Shown here one piece after another: positions 23,312 through 33,600 of a stretch of 64,000 nucleotides of DNA. This stretch comes from Mugil cephalus (Eukaryota; Chordata; Actinopteri; Mugiliformes; Mugilidae). Under the pieces are notes generated by a model. That model had not been told where the DNA came from, did not search any database, and saw nothing but the letters and a program-made list of their open reading frames with translations. The position numbers were made by a program, and so were the translations under genes. The stretch lies in contig NC_061783.1 in assembly GCF_022458985.1 (NCBI RefSeq), forward strand, positions 1 to 64,000. Reading direction: 5' to 3'. Position 1 is the first letter of the stretch; the number at the start of each line of letters is the position of its first letter.

Positions 23312-23365
23312 GTGTGCCCAAACGACGTTTCGGCCACGTGGGGCCTTCTTCAGGTTGTGGCACAC
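23312..23365 (-). ncRNA. Type I hammerhead ribozyme-like motif
   Basis: On the minus strand the order is: GTGTGCC (stem I, 5' strand), ACAAC, the core CTGAAGA (matches CUGANGA; plus-strand 23347-23353), stem II GGCC-loop-GGCC (23342-23345 with 23332-23335), the core GAAA (23328-23331), a tiny stem III ACG-T-CGT, then TTT and GGGCACAC (23312-23319), whose last seven bases pair perfectly with the first seven. All invariant core bases are in place. Penelope-like elements are known to carry type I hammerheads with very short stem III in their terminal pseudo-LTRs, and this motif lies upstream of and on the same strand as a Penelope-like RT relic. The first stem-I pair next to the cleavage site looks mismatched and one extra A precedes stem II, so activity is uncertain. 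Confidence 0.65.
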
Positions 23366-23784
23366 TTTAAAACGAAAATCTGAATGTGGCTGACAAGAGG
23401 AGGATGTTGTCCGTCCGAGCGTCAAAGCAGAAATGAGCTTTCTCGCTCTTGGCGCTCCTTTTATACCCTCTGTTCCCTTTCATGAATTTATCGCCTAAAT
23501 GTTTCAAATGAATTTTAAAAGTTTCCCTATGACCCTGCCCACTGTTTTTTAAACCCCATAATGCCCAAATAAGTGTTTTTAATGTAATTTCTATCATGAA
23601 TTAACTGGTAGATATATATATATTATGAATTTATTAATAGTTTTTTAGTGTTTTTTTAATAGTTTTTAATAATAAATCAATTCTGAAAAATAGTTTTAAC
23701 TCCTATAATTATTGTTGTAAATAGTATTTTAGCCCCATTAATTATATATTTATATTTTTGATATCATGAATAAAATATATTAAT
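23366..23784. other. Probable pseudo-LTR remainder, AT-rich
   Basis: No gene. The 76-residue minus ORF at 23367-23597 is continuous with the ribozyme-bearing segment and likely belongs to the retroelement's non-coding end. AT-rich DNA with TATATA near 23611-23623 follows. Confidence 0.35.
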
Positions 23785-24312
23785 TAGGGTTAGGGCTGGG
23801 GATGAATTGGTTAGGGTTGGGGCCAGGTGATGAATTGGTTAGGGTTAGGGCCAAATGTTTGGGTTAGGGCTATGAAAACTAATGTTAGGGTTAGGGCCAA
23901 TTGTTAGGGTTAGGGCTGGGGGATGAATTGGTTAGGGTTAGAGCCGGGGGATGAATTGGTTAGGGTTAGGGTTAGGGGTTAGGGGTTAGGGTTAGGGTTA
24001 GGGGTTAGGGTTAGGGGTTAGGGTTAGGGGTTAGGGGTTAGGGGTTAGGGTAAGGGTTAGGGTTAGGGGTTAGGGTTAGGGGTTAGGGTTAGGGTTAGGG
24101 GTTAGGGTAAGGGTTAGGGTTAGAGGGTTAGGGTTAGAGGGTTAGGGTAGGGTTAGGGGTTAGGGTTAGGGGTTAGGGTTAGGTTGGGTTAGGGTTATGG
24201 TTAGGGGTTAGGGTTAGGGGTTAGGGTTAGGGTTTAGGGTAAGGGTTAGGGTTAGGGGTTAGGGTTGGGGTTAGGGGTTAGGGGTTAGGGTTAGGGGTTA
24301 GGGTTAGGGCTA
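23785..24312. repeat. Long interstitial telomeric array with a degenerate minisatellite flank
   Basis: About 23785-23955 consists of units of roughly 28 bases: telomere-like TTAGGGTTAGGG followed by a GCTGGGGGATGAATTGG-type spacer. From about 23957 to 24312 the tract is nearly pure TTAGGG with many TTAGGGG and GGTAAGGG variants. A single polarity is kept throughout (G-rich strand on plus). Confidence 0.95.
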
Positions 24313-24520
24313 GGGTTTCAAACATCTGACATTGGACTACACAGAAGGAGCACATCCCTGCAAGGTCTAACCCTGTTTCTTCGCGAGGATTCAGAGAACT
24401 TCTTCAGGACATGCTTGGTGAGTACAATAGGAGGCTCAACATATCTATCCAGACAAGAGGATAGATATAATCGCTTAGACTGTGTGTGCATTAAAAAGAA
24501 ACAAACGCACGGTAGGGTAC
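24313..24520. other. Junction between telomeric array and repeat module C
   Basis: Short single-copy-looking sequence. The 186-residue ORF at 24415-24975 starts here but continues into a repeated module whose other copies break the frame, so it is not called as a gene. Confidence 0.3.
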
Positions 24521-26260
24521 GGAATAATTGTGTACACCACTGGAAAGTTTATCAGATGACTAAGCAGAATGAATCCCATTTACTACCATTCATTAGAGTG
24601 AAGCTTATTAAATTAAAAAAATGTTTGCCTCTTGTCTGGATCAGGGTCCAGAGGCTAATAACCAAAGGGGAAAAAAATGGTAGAAGCATCACTCTATGTT
24701 GCTTTTGTCTACATGCAGACATGCATGGCAAACTTTTTTGTTTTGTTTTTATGGGTGTTTTATTCAGTTGGATAATTCTTCCTATTTTCAATGTTAAATT
24801 GTATGCTGACATTGTGACATTGTTTTTTTTATATTATATAAACTGTTGTGTTGTGAACTGCACAGGTGTTTTTACAGGTTTTGCGTATTTCTGTTTGACA
24901 CAGCCACTTGAGATATGTCAGCAATGTTGTTGCTGTTTTACAATTGTAATACACTGCTCAATGACTTGTATATGAAATGGTAAAAATGTTTCGAATGTAT
25001 TTGATCATAGGTCAATAACACTTGGAAGTTATTATTGTTATGGAGCTACTTGTTCTGCACTTTGCTGTAGTAAGACAACAATTCTCTGCTGCTACTGTTA
25101 AATTGTTAAATGGAACAATTTCCAATTATTTCAATAAAGTATGAAGTAAACTTTAAACTTTTTTTTGTATTCTGTAAAATGCAATTTTAAATGTTATTAA
25201 CCTTAACTTGAAATGTTAACTTAACAACCCTAACTTACTTTTTTGAGTGAGTAAAATTCTTAGTTGGTATAACGCTAACCTTTAAGTTTTACTAATGGAG
25301 AAAACTACTTTATCTGGAAAAAAAGATTATTAGTTGGCCAAACTGTTGAAAACATAGACTTGGCACAAGTCTAACTTTCAAGTTTGTCTCATAAGGGAAA
25401 ATGTAAAAACAAAACAATATGAGTTTTTGGTTGGGCTCAAAACTCAAACTTTTTGAGTTTTCTCAACTTTTTCATTTTTACAGTGTCTGTATCTTGATGA
25501 CTAAATGTAACACAAACCAAACCCAGGAGACATGGACTCAAACACCCACAGCCATGGCACAAAACTTTCGGAAAGCTCTCTCCTGCTCTATCACATAGGT
25601 CAGAGTCAAAACTCAGTTAGTGATATATTTCTTTTTTCATTGAAATTGTAGATTAATGACAATCGTGTGCCACAAAACTTAAAATAACGGATTGCTTCAA
25701 CTGGCGAATGTGAGCAGGTTCCTGCTTGGCCCAACAAGCCTCAGCAACACTCTGCGAAAAGGTCTGTTTAGTGACCTTTCTGACCTTACAACACCACACA
25801 CCACACGCTGGTGGGACAAAACTTTCTGAATTCTCCGGAGCATCTCTCTGACATATAGCAAATTCACACTGTTGGCACGTTGCTTTATATTGCACCTCCA
25901 ACAAAAGATCAACAAACTCTTATATACCCACATACAATGTGTCTTAAATGAGGCCCACGTACACAAATTCCACATCTTTATTACAACATTTAGATCCAAC
26001 ATATTCCTGGAAAGGTCTCAAGTGTTGAATCAAGCTACCTCAGACCCAGCACTATGGTGCATACCTGAACAGAAACTAGATGGTGCCAATTTTTTTTTTT
26101 ACCAAAACACAAAAAACATACACTGAAACACTCACACGCACGGCACAAAATGATTCAGAAACTTCTCTCCCTGCTCAATCACATATGTCCAAAACAAAGT
26201 ATCAGTAACTGATAGGTTCACATTTCGTTTGTCACTGAAATTGCAGATTAATGACAATCA
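24521..26260 (+). repeat. Repeat module C, copy 1
   Basis: The module starts GGAATAATTGTGTACACCAC and is repeated in the same orientation at 38736-40540 and inverted at 42790-44560. It holds a 3'-UTR-like piece ending in TTTCAATAAAGTATGAAG (about 25129), then a stretch rich in AACTCAAA/TTGAGTTT words that ends TTTTTACAGTGTC, resembling a miniature transposon. After that come two diverged copies of a unit of about 600 bases, recognisable by CCATGGCACAAAAC near 25552 and CACGGCACAAAATG near 26137. Confidence 0.85.
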
Positions 26261-26543
26261 CGCAAAATTTAGTGCAAAGGATATCTTCCGCCTGGCGAAT
26301 TTAAGAACATTAAAGGCAATTTAACAACACATATTGGTGGGACAAAAACTTTCTGAATACGCGTCTCTCTGATATGTTCGTTGGCATGTTGCTTTAACTT
26401 ACACCTCCAATAAAAGACACACAAATATTAGTAGCCCACAGATAAAGTTTTGAGTTTTCAGGAAGGAACCATTCATAAGACTTTAAAGGCAAGGAATTCC
26501 CAAGGGATGTTACTTCAGAGAGAGATGGAATTCATAACACTTT
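26261..26543. other. Junction between modules C and A
   Basis: Continues the diverged 600-base unit and then changes to unrelated AT-rich sequence. No gene. Module B, which separates C from A in the large palindrome, is absent here. Confidence 0.4.
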
Positions 26544-28857
26544 TCAAAGAGCCTAAAAGAATGTCCCCTTCCAAAAGATAATATCCAAACTACACAAAGG
26601 TCTTCAAAATCTTGGCCATACTTTAGATATTAAGGAAAGATGAGAAACAGAGGGGGCCTCACATTCTCACAGCAGTGGTTAGCGACCAGCTCTCCCTCCT
26701 GGAGGGAATTCAGCTGGAAAAATTAGTCTTGATTCTTTTGTTCTCCAGCTCAAAAGATCCACTAGTATAACCAGACTGCTTGTTGGAGGTCCTATAGCAA
26801 ATCATTTTCACATGTTTTGAGGCTGGGGGCTGTTTTTAAAAGGAAAATCTTTGATTTGAATACATAAAGTAAGACAAATAACTTTTGAAAGTATTTTTAG
26901 TTGTATCTATAAAGACTCTGACCAGAAAAGAAAGACAAACCAACAAAAATATATTTTGGAGAGAATTACATTCAAACCAATGAACTAAACTGATGTTTTT
27001 GAAGAGAACTGGCCTGAATGGCTCAGCTATGTGTTAACCTGAGACCTGATTTTATATAGAATCACAACGATAAGGTCCAATTAATAACAAATGATTTTTT
27101 CTTCCCCTTTAATTTCAAGCAGCATCTTTATCCTTATGTGTGATGTGTTTATGTATGATGCTGTTGTTGTACTTAGTGCACAAATCCTCCCTTTGTCATG
27201 TTATGTTTTGTTGTCTTGTTCCCAGTTACCGCATACGTACAGTATGTGTATTTACGGAAAGAAAGCTAATAAAAAGTAAATAAAAAAAGTTTAATTTCAT
27301 TAGAAAGGGATCAATATCTTGGGCTTAACATGCTCAGCGGACACCTGGATGTCTCAGTGAGGCAAACAGTCATTCTCTTGCATGGAATCTACTGCATTCC
27401 ATAGTTTCCATTACATTTAGCATAACAAATGATGAAATGAGTTTAATTGCATTAGTCTGGAGTTAGGCAACTTCAGACAGAAAACAAATGCGATGTTTGG
27501 ACTGCACTGACATGCAGCCATCTTCCACATAATATTCAACTGAAATACATGGAACCTACTCAAAAAAAAACAACAACGATATTTTTATCCAGGGATCGAA
27601 TTTAATAGTGGCTTTTGGCGGAGCCCCATTTTACAGTGCACCCCACAACTTTCCAATTCACATGCATAAGCTTTTAACAATCCAATTGTGGATCAGTAAC
27701 AGGATTACTGAGGAAAACACTCTATTACCACAGCAATGCGATTAATACTGTCATAAACATTTCACATGACAATAGTCACAATAGCAACAACCCAAAAAGT
27801 ATGCAAGAAATTAAATCACCATTGCACACATTTGGCTTCCACCCAGGTGCAAACGCCATACACACAACAAATAGTGCTGAATCAAGCTCCAATATCAAGT
27901 GGCTAGAGTGGTATCGATATCAAGTGACAATAAAACAAGGGGGAACGGCTATATCTTAGTTCAGAAACAGACTCATCACAACTCATTAAAAATACAGTAA
28001 TGATAAATAGGACAACACCAGTCCAAACACACAAGCCATTCATTCTTTGATTCTTACCTTATTTCAGACACGATCACAGGGCCCATTGAACCTCTCTTTG
28101 GCTGTCCATACCCAGGGTACCCAGAATGTCAGGATGTTGAGAGGAGTTTTAACACCGTTATCCTGGTGGGATGTTTTGCAGTTCAAAGTCCCCAGATGGC
28201 CTGTTGGGCTTGACATGCAATTAAAACATTACTGGCTGTTCTTCAAAAAGGTATTTAATTAAAAAAATATTTAAAAAACAAAATATGATTGCTAATATTC
28301 AAAAACAAAACTTGTGTAACAAAGCGTGCCTTCACAGCCACAGAAGTTCCTTTCCCTCTCTGTGGACTAATCTCCTAGCTATATATGTATATATATATGT
28401 ATATATGTATATATGTACACACACAATTAAGCATCACTACCATACGTGGCTGGCCAGCTAAGACTTATTAAGAGTTATTGTGCTGTCTGGTGTTTGTGAT
28501 TTCTAATTTCTATTGCTTGGTTATTAGAAATGACAAAGATTATTTTGAGGGAACAATAAAAGAATTATTCAAATATAGTCACATTGAATGTATTTTTGAT
28601 AAATTCTTCTTTTAATAAGTACATTCTTTAACTACACAAAGCAGTGTTTTGCTAGTTACTTTAATTATAAGTTAAGTTGGTTGCTAAGTTGATAGCAAGA
28701 ATCAATATGATGTCGCAGTTAACGTTAGCATTCTATGTTAGCTAACGTTAGCAAATCCATTTCACAATAGACGTTTCGAAATGATATCATAAAGAGCTGT
28801 TTTTACACCGGCAGGTATTTGTTGGACCATTGTCCGAGTAACATGTGCAGATATAAT

Positions 28858-28858
<1 letters not shown>
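26544..28858 (+). repeat. Repeat module A, copy 1 (left arm of the 2.6-kb-spacer inverted repeat)
   Basis: It starts CACTTTTCAAAGAGCCTA and ends near GTAACATGTGCAGATA. It is the inverse of 31503-33312 and is repeated directly at 49945-51801. An extra block of about 380 bases (about 26600-26980) interrupts this copy. Contains (TA)n near 28381-28418. The 71-residue ORF at 28047-28262 recurs in the other copies only as broken frames. No autonomous gene was recognised. Confidence 0.85.
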
Positions 28859-28915
<57 letters not shown>

Positions 28916-29235
28916 TAATTAAGCATCACTACCATAGGTGGCTGGCCAGCTAAGACTTATTAAGAGTTATTGTACTGTTTGGTGTTTGTGATTTCTAATT
29001 TCTATTGCTTGGTTATTAGAAATGACAAAGATATTTTGAGGGAACAAGAATTATTATAGTCGCATTGAATGTATTTTTGATAAATTCTTCTTTTAATAAG
29101 TACATTCTTTAACTACACAAAGCAGTTTTGCTAGTTACTTTTAATTATAAGTTAAGTTTTTTGCTAAGTTGATAGCAAGAATCAATATGATGTCGCAGTT
29201 AACGTTAGCATTCTATGTCAGCTAACGTTAGCAAA
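28425..29235 (+). repeat. Local tandem duplication flanking an (AT)n run
   Basis: The block beginning AATTAAGCATCACTACCATA occurs at 28424-28745 and again at 28917-29235 with a few substitutions and small deletions. Between them lies the end of module A and an (AT)n run. Confidence 0.85.
28855..28912. repeat. (AT)n microsatellite
   Basis: About 58 bases of nearly pure AT dinucleotide. Confidence 0.95.
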
Positions 29236-31191
29236 TGCATCACTAGCCCGATAAGAACACTTAGCTCAAAGTGACTTTCACGAAACTTACCACTAAAACA
29301 AAGTATTTTGCTGGCCGTATTCTCGTCTGCCCACGTCTGCTTCGGCTCGGCAGACTCAGCTCCACACAGCTCTCTTCATTGCTCAGGCCTTCGTATCGGA
29401 CCTTCTGTGCTTGTCTTCGTATCAGGTCTGTGCCGTCCACCTTCGCCAACTTTGAGTCGGTAAAATAAAATAAAGCAAACGTGGGGAACAACACGATTTT
29501 AAGTCAACCTTCGATTCTTTTCATGTTGACAGTGTATAGCAGCGTAATTGGGCAGTTATTTGAAAACCTTGATTCTGATTGGTCAAACTGAATGCACCTC
29601 GTCTGCGTCTGTGTCAGCGGAAATTGCACCTGCAATTGTGATTGTGTGCATCATAAATAGTGAGCTGAAGAATCCTGCTATACATGCAAATGAAGATAAT
29701 ATATAATATTTGGTCATGCACAGGTGCAGCGCCCTTGTATAGGCAATTGTAAGGGCCCACACATTATCATCTACGATGATAATTGAATATCTAGGATGAT
29801 ATCTTAAATATGGTTGGGGGAAAAAACTAAGAGTCCTGAGGAAAAACTACCAACTCGTTGGTATGTTTCACGCCAACCCGGTCTCATGGCGGATCATGAA
29901 ACTGTGACATTTCGTGCTTTCAGGAGGACTGTCAATATGACATTGTACAAAGAAGGAGTTACATTTTATTTCATTTCTGAACCATAATTACATCCAAATA
30001 GAACTCTGCATAAGTTTTGCATGACTTTCACAGTAAGGATTACAGCAGTGTTCTGTGAAATATACTCAAAGCAATTTACTGCAATTTCACATCTGTGATA
30101 TCACAATGCATTGTTTTAAAAACACAAATGTGTACTGTAACTTTACAGCTTTAATGACAAAGCAATTACCATGATATTACAGTGGTAATATGAAAAGGTT
30201 GTCAAAAGGTTGTAATTCCCCAGTAATTACATTACTGGGGAATTACAACCTTTTGCTCTACATCATGACAACAAGGCCCTGTACTTTCACAGTATGTACT
30301 GTGAAAGTAATGTACAACTTGACAGTAATTTACTTTAAATTTGCAATGTATATTGTGGAAGTCAGCCAGTAATTTACTGTGAAGATAATGCAGATAAAGC
30401 TTCCATTTACTGTGGATTTACAATCATTGTACAAATACAATTCACCTGTGCTTTTTCCCATATCAAGCCCTAATAGATTTATAATCCAAACTTCTTTGTC
30501 CCACCATACATTTTTTAAGCCATTTTTAGCCAGGGTGCCTCAAGTTAGGTTTGCCTGAGGCAAAGTAGGCCGCCACTCAAATGCATCTTCACGCAATTGG
30601 CCAGTTGGTAAATTAAACCAAACCCTGTTGAAAGTATGACAAACACATCCTTTTCAATAAAAGGTCTGAAAGCATTTTGTTCTGCTTTTAAAGGAAATTT
30701 ACACTCTACTTGATTCAATACATTCGCAGCACATATGGAATGTTGTGTTTGGAGAACTTGGAATTCGGGAACTTGGAGTACTTGGATCGGGTGCAGAGAC
30801 CAACTCCATATTAATAGTAACTAGTCCTAGAAGGCACAAAAACAATTTATTAATTAAGATAGAGCAAGATGTAGGGCTATGGTCGATAGACTACGTGCTT
30901 AACTGTAGTCCTGCTCCAGTACTTCCTGGAGGAAGCTTACACATTGGTAAGTACCTCTGACCAATGAACGATATTTATCATCTCATCTTAAATCAATGCT
31001 ATTGTGTTGTGCTATGTTACAGCCATGTGCCACTGCTGTGGACATTAATACTGCAGAACTCCCCAGCACCCCCTGCTTGATCATTCAAGGTAATGTTACT
31101 CTGATCTAGTGTAAACATTTGTATAGCCCTTTGTATCTGAAGCAGATCTCAAAGTGCTCATAACACATAATGTTATATCTTTTCATTTCAG
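29236..31191. other. Spacer of the A/A-inverse repeat; no gene recognised
   Basis: Holds a moderately GC-rich 77-residue minus ORF (29494-29261) rich in charged residues that ends near a GTAAGT donor-like site; it could be a stray exon but I recognise no family. Around 30000-30430 the words ACTGTGAAA and TTTACTGT recur and two strong hairpins are present, suggesting a foldback miniature element. 30745-30960 has a short plus ORF without motifs. Confidence 0.4.
30203..30255. repeat. Perfect 25-bp foldback hairpin
   Basis: 30203-30227 and 30231-30255 are exact inverted copies separated by three bases. A second perfect hairpin (12-bp arms, 30283-30294 and 30297-30308, two-base loop) lies just downstream. 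Probably parts of a foldback transposon. Confidence 0.9.
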
Positions 31192-31343
31192 GTGACATGA
31201 TGAAGCCCTCTGGAAGGCTTACATGTAATGATGGGCCCACACCCTTTATTGTTACACGGAGTAGCTGCTTTCTTCAGCAGCTATTACGTCTTCAACCTCG
31301 AGTGTTCTGCCACTGGATCGTCGACGCTGGAGTTCATTCAAAG
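31192..31343 (+). pseudogene. Exon relic of the STLEFIQR multicopy fish ORF family
   Basis: Follows TTTCATTTCAG and ends TTCAAAG|GTATTT. In one frame it reads HPLLLHGVAAFFSSYYVFNL and then STLEFIQR, ending in the same phase-2 position as the relic at 10892-11057. This is a recognisable exon of numerous uncharacterised teleost proteins of unknown function. No partner exons were found nearby, and the part upstream of HPLLL shifts frame, so it is likely a fragment. Confidence 0.5.
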
Positions 31344-31502
31344 GTATTTTATAAAGATCACATCTGACCTTGTAATTCACATTATAGTACAGGCTTCCAA
31401 CTCAATGACTGTCTTGAGGTCTAAAATGCTGACATAGGAGGTACCTGAGGCTAGCCTGGTGAGACCATTCCTGATCTCGCAAACTCATATTCAATTTCAC
31501 TC

Positions 31503-33312
31503 TGCAGATTAGTCTGGGTATCTGCACATGTTACTCTGACAATGGTCCAACAAATACCTGCCTGTGCAAAAACAGGTCTTTATGATATCATTTCGAAACG
31601 TCTATTGTGAAATGGATTTGCTAACGTTAGCTAACATAGAATGCTAACGTTAACTGCGACATCATATTGATTCTTGCTATCAACTTAGCAACCAACTTAA
31701 CTTATAATTAAAAGTAACTAGCAAAACACTGCTATGTGTAGTTAAAGAATGTACTTATTAAAAGAAGAATTTATCAAAAATACATTCAATGTGACTATAT
31801 TTGAATAATTCTTTTATTGTTCCCTCAAAATAATCTTTGTCATTTCTAATAACCAAGCAATAGAAATATAGGAGATTAGTCCACAGAGAGGGAAAGGAAA
31901 TTCTGTGGCTGTGAAGGCATGCTTTGTTACACAAGCTTTGTTTTTGAATATTAGCAATCATATTTTGTTTTTTAAATATTTTTTTATTAAATACCTTTTT
32001 GAAGAACAGCCAGTAATGTTTTAATTGCATATCAAGCCCAACAGGCCATCTGGGGACTTTGAACTGCAAAACATCCCACCAGGATAAACGGTGTTAAAAC
32101 TCCTATCAACATCCTGACATTCTGGGTACCCTGGGTATGGACAGCCAAAGAGAGGTTCAATGGGCCCTGTGATCATGTCTGAATTAAGGTAAGAATCATA
32201 GAATGAATGGCTTGTGTGTTTGGACTGGTGTTGTCCTATTTATCATTACTGTATTTTTAATGAGTTGTGATGAGTCTGTTTCTGTACTAAGATATAGCCG
32301 TTCCCCTTTGTTTTATTGTCACTTGATATCGATACCACTCTAGCCACTTGATATTGGAGCTTGTTTCAGCACTGTTTGTTGTGTGTATGGCGTTTGCACC
32401 TGGGTGGAAGCCAAATGTTTGCAATGGTGATTTAAATTCTTGCATACTTTTTGGGTTGTTGCTATTGTGACTACTGTCATGTGAAATGTTTATGACAGTA
32501 TTAATCGCATTGCTGTGGTAATAGAGTGTTTTCCTCAGTAATCCTGTTACTGATCCACAATTGGATTGTTAAAAGCTTATGCATGTGAATTGGAAAGTCG
32601 TGGGGTGCACTGTAAAATGGGGCTCCGCCAAAAGCCACTGTTTAATTTGATCCTGGATAAAAATACCGTTGTTGTTTTTTTGAGTAGGTTCCATGTATTT
32701 CAGTTGAATATTATGTGGAGGATGGCTGCATGTCAGTGCAGTCCAAACATCGCATTTGTTTTCTGTCTGAAGTTGCCTAATGTTCCAGACTATGCAATTA
32801 AACTCATTTCATCATTTGTTATGCTAAATGTAATGGAAACTATGGAATGCAGTAGATTCCGTGCAAGAGAATGACTGTTTGCCTCACTGAGACATCCAGG
32901 TGTCCGCTGAGCATGTTAAGCCCGAGATATTGATCCCTTTCTAATGAAATTAAACTTTTTTTATTTACTTTTTATTAGCTTTCTTTCCGTAAAATACACA
33001 TACTGTACGTATGCGGTAACTGGGAACAAGACAACAAAAAAAAAACATGACAAAGGGAGGATTTGTGCACTAAGTACAACAACAGCGTCATACATAAACA
33101 CATCACACATAAGGAAAAAGATGCTGCTTGAAATTCAAAGGGAAGAAAAAAACATTGTTATTAAGGGGACCTTATCGTTGTGATTCTATATAAAAATCAG
33201 GTCTCAGGTTAAACACATAGCTGAGCCATTCAGGCCAGTTCTCTTCAAAAACATCAGTTTAGTTCAGTTTGGATATTATCTTTTGAAGGGGACATTCTTG
33301 TAGGCTCTTTGA
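31503..33312 (-). repeat. Repeat module A, copy 2 (inverted)
   Basis: Reverse complement of 26544-28858, from TATCTGCACATGTTAC at 31507 to CTTTGAAAAGTGTG at 33312. It lacks about 130 bases present in the other copies (around 31868) and the 380-base insertion of copy 1. It forms the outer part of the left arm of the large palindrome. Confidence 0.88.
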
Positions 33313-33319
33313 AAAGTGT

Positions 33320-33600
33320 GCACGTGCACACTCACTCCAGGGTCCAGGGTGTATGCCCCCTCTTTTATCCAATTTCTCCTGCAGTGATCTGTGATTGCTT
33401 GATTTTAAATTTTCCTGTTCTGCTTTTCCCCGCTGTCCCCTGTTTGCATTCTTTTTTGTGTTAATTTCTCCATGTGTAGAATGATCTTCCAGTTTCTCCA
33501 ATGTATGTTTTTGGGCATGTTTATGTTTTGCACGATATTTCATAGATGATGTTGCATTTTTTGTCCAGTTCTATTTTGTAGTCTCGTCCAGTAGTCTTAA
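33320..33600 (-). pseudogene. Penelope-like GIY-YIG endonuclease relic (left arm)
   Basis: The minus strand reads a CPKTYIGETGRSFYT-type nuclease core followed by HKKECKQGTAGKS with frameshifts or stops between the blocks. YIGET-RSF--R--EHK is the signature of the GIY-YIG endonuclease of Penelope-like retroelements. Its mirror copy is at 49680-49930. It is oriented opposite to the Penelope RT at 37372-38480, so the two are not parts of one intact element. Confidence 0.65.

Noticed and set aside
24415..24975. 186-residue plus-strand ORF with hydrophobic segments
   Set aside because: It lies across the boundary of repeat module C. The other two copies of the module truncate or restart the frame, and there are no recognisable domains.
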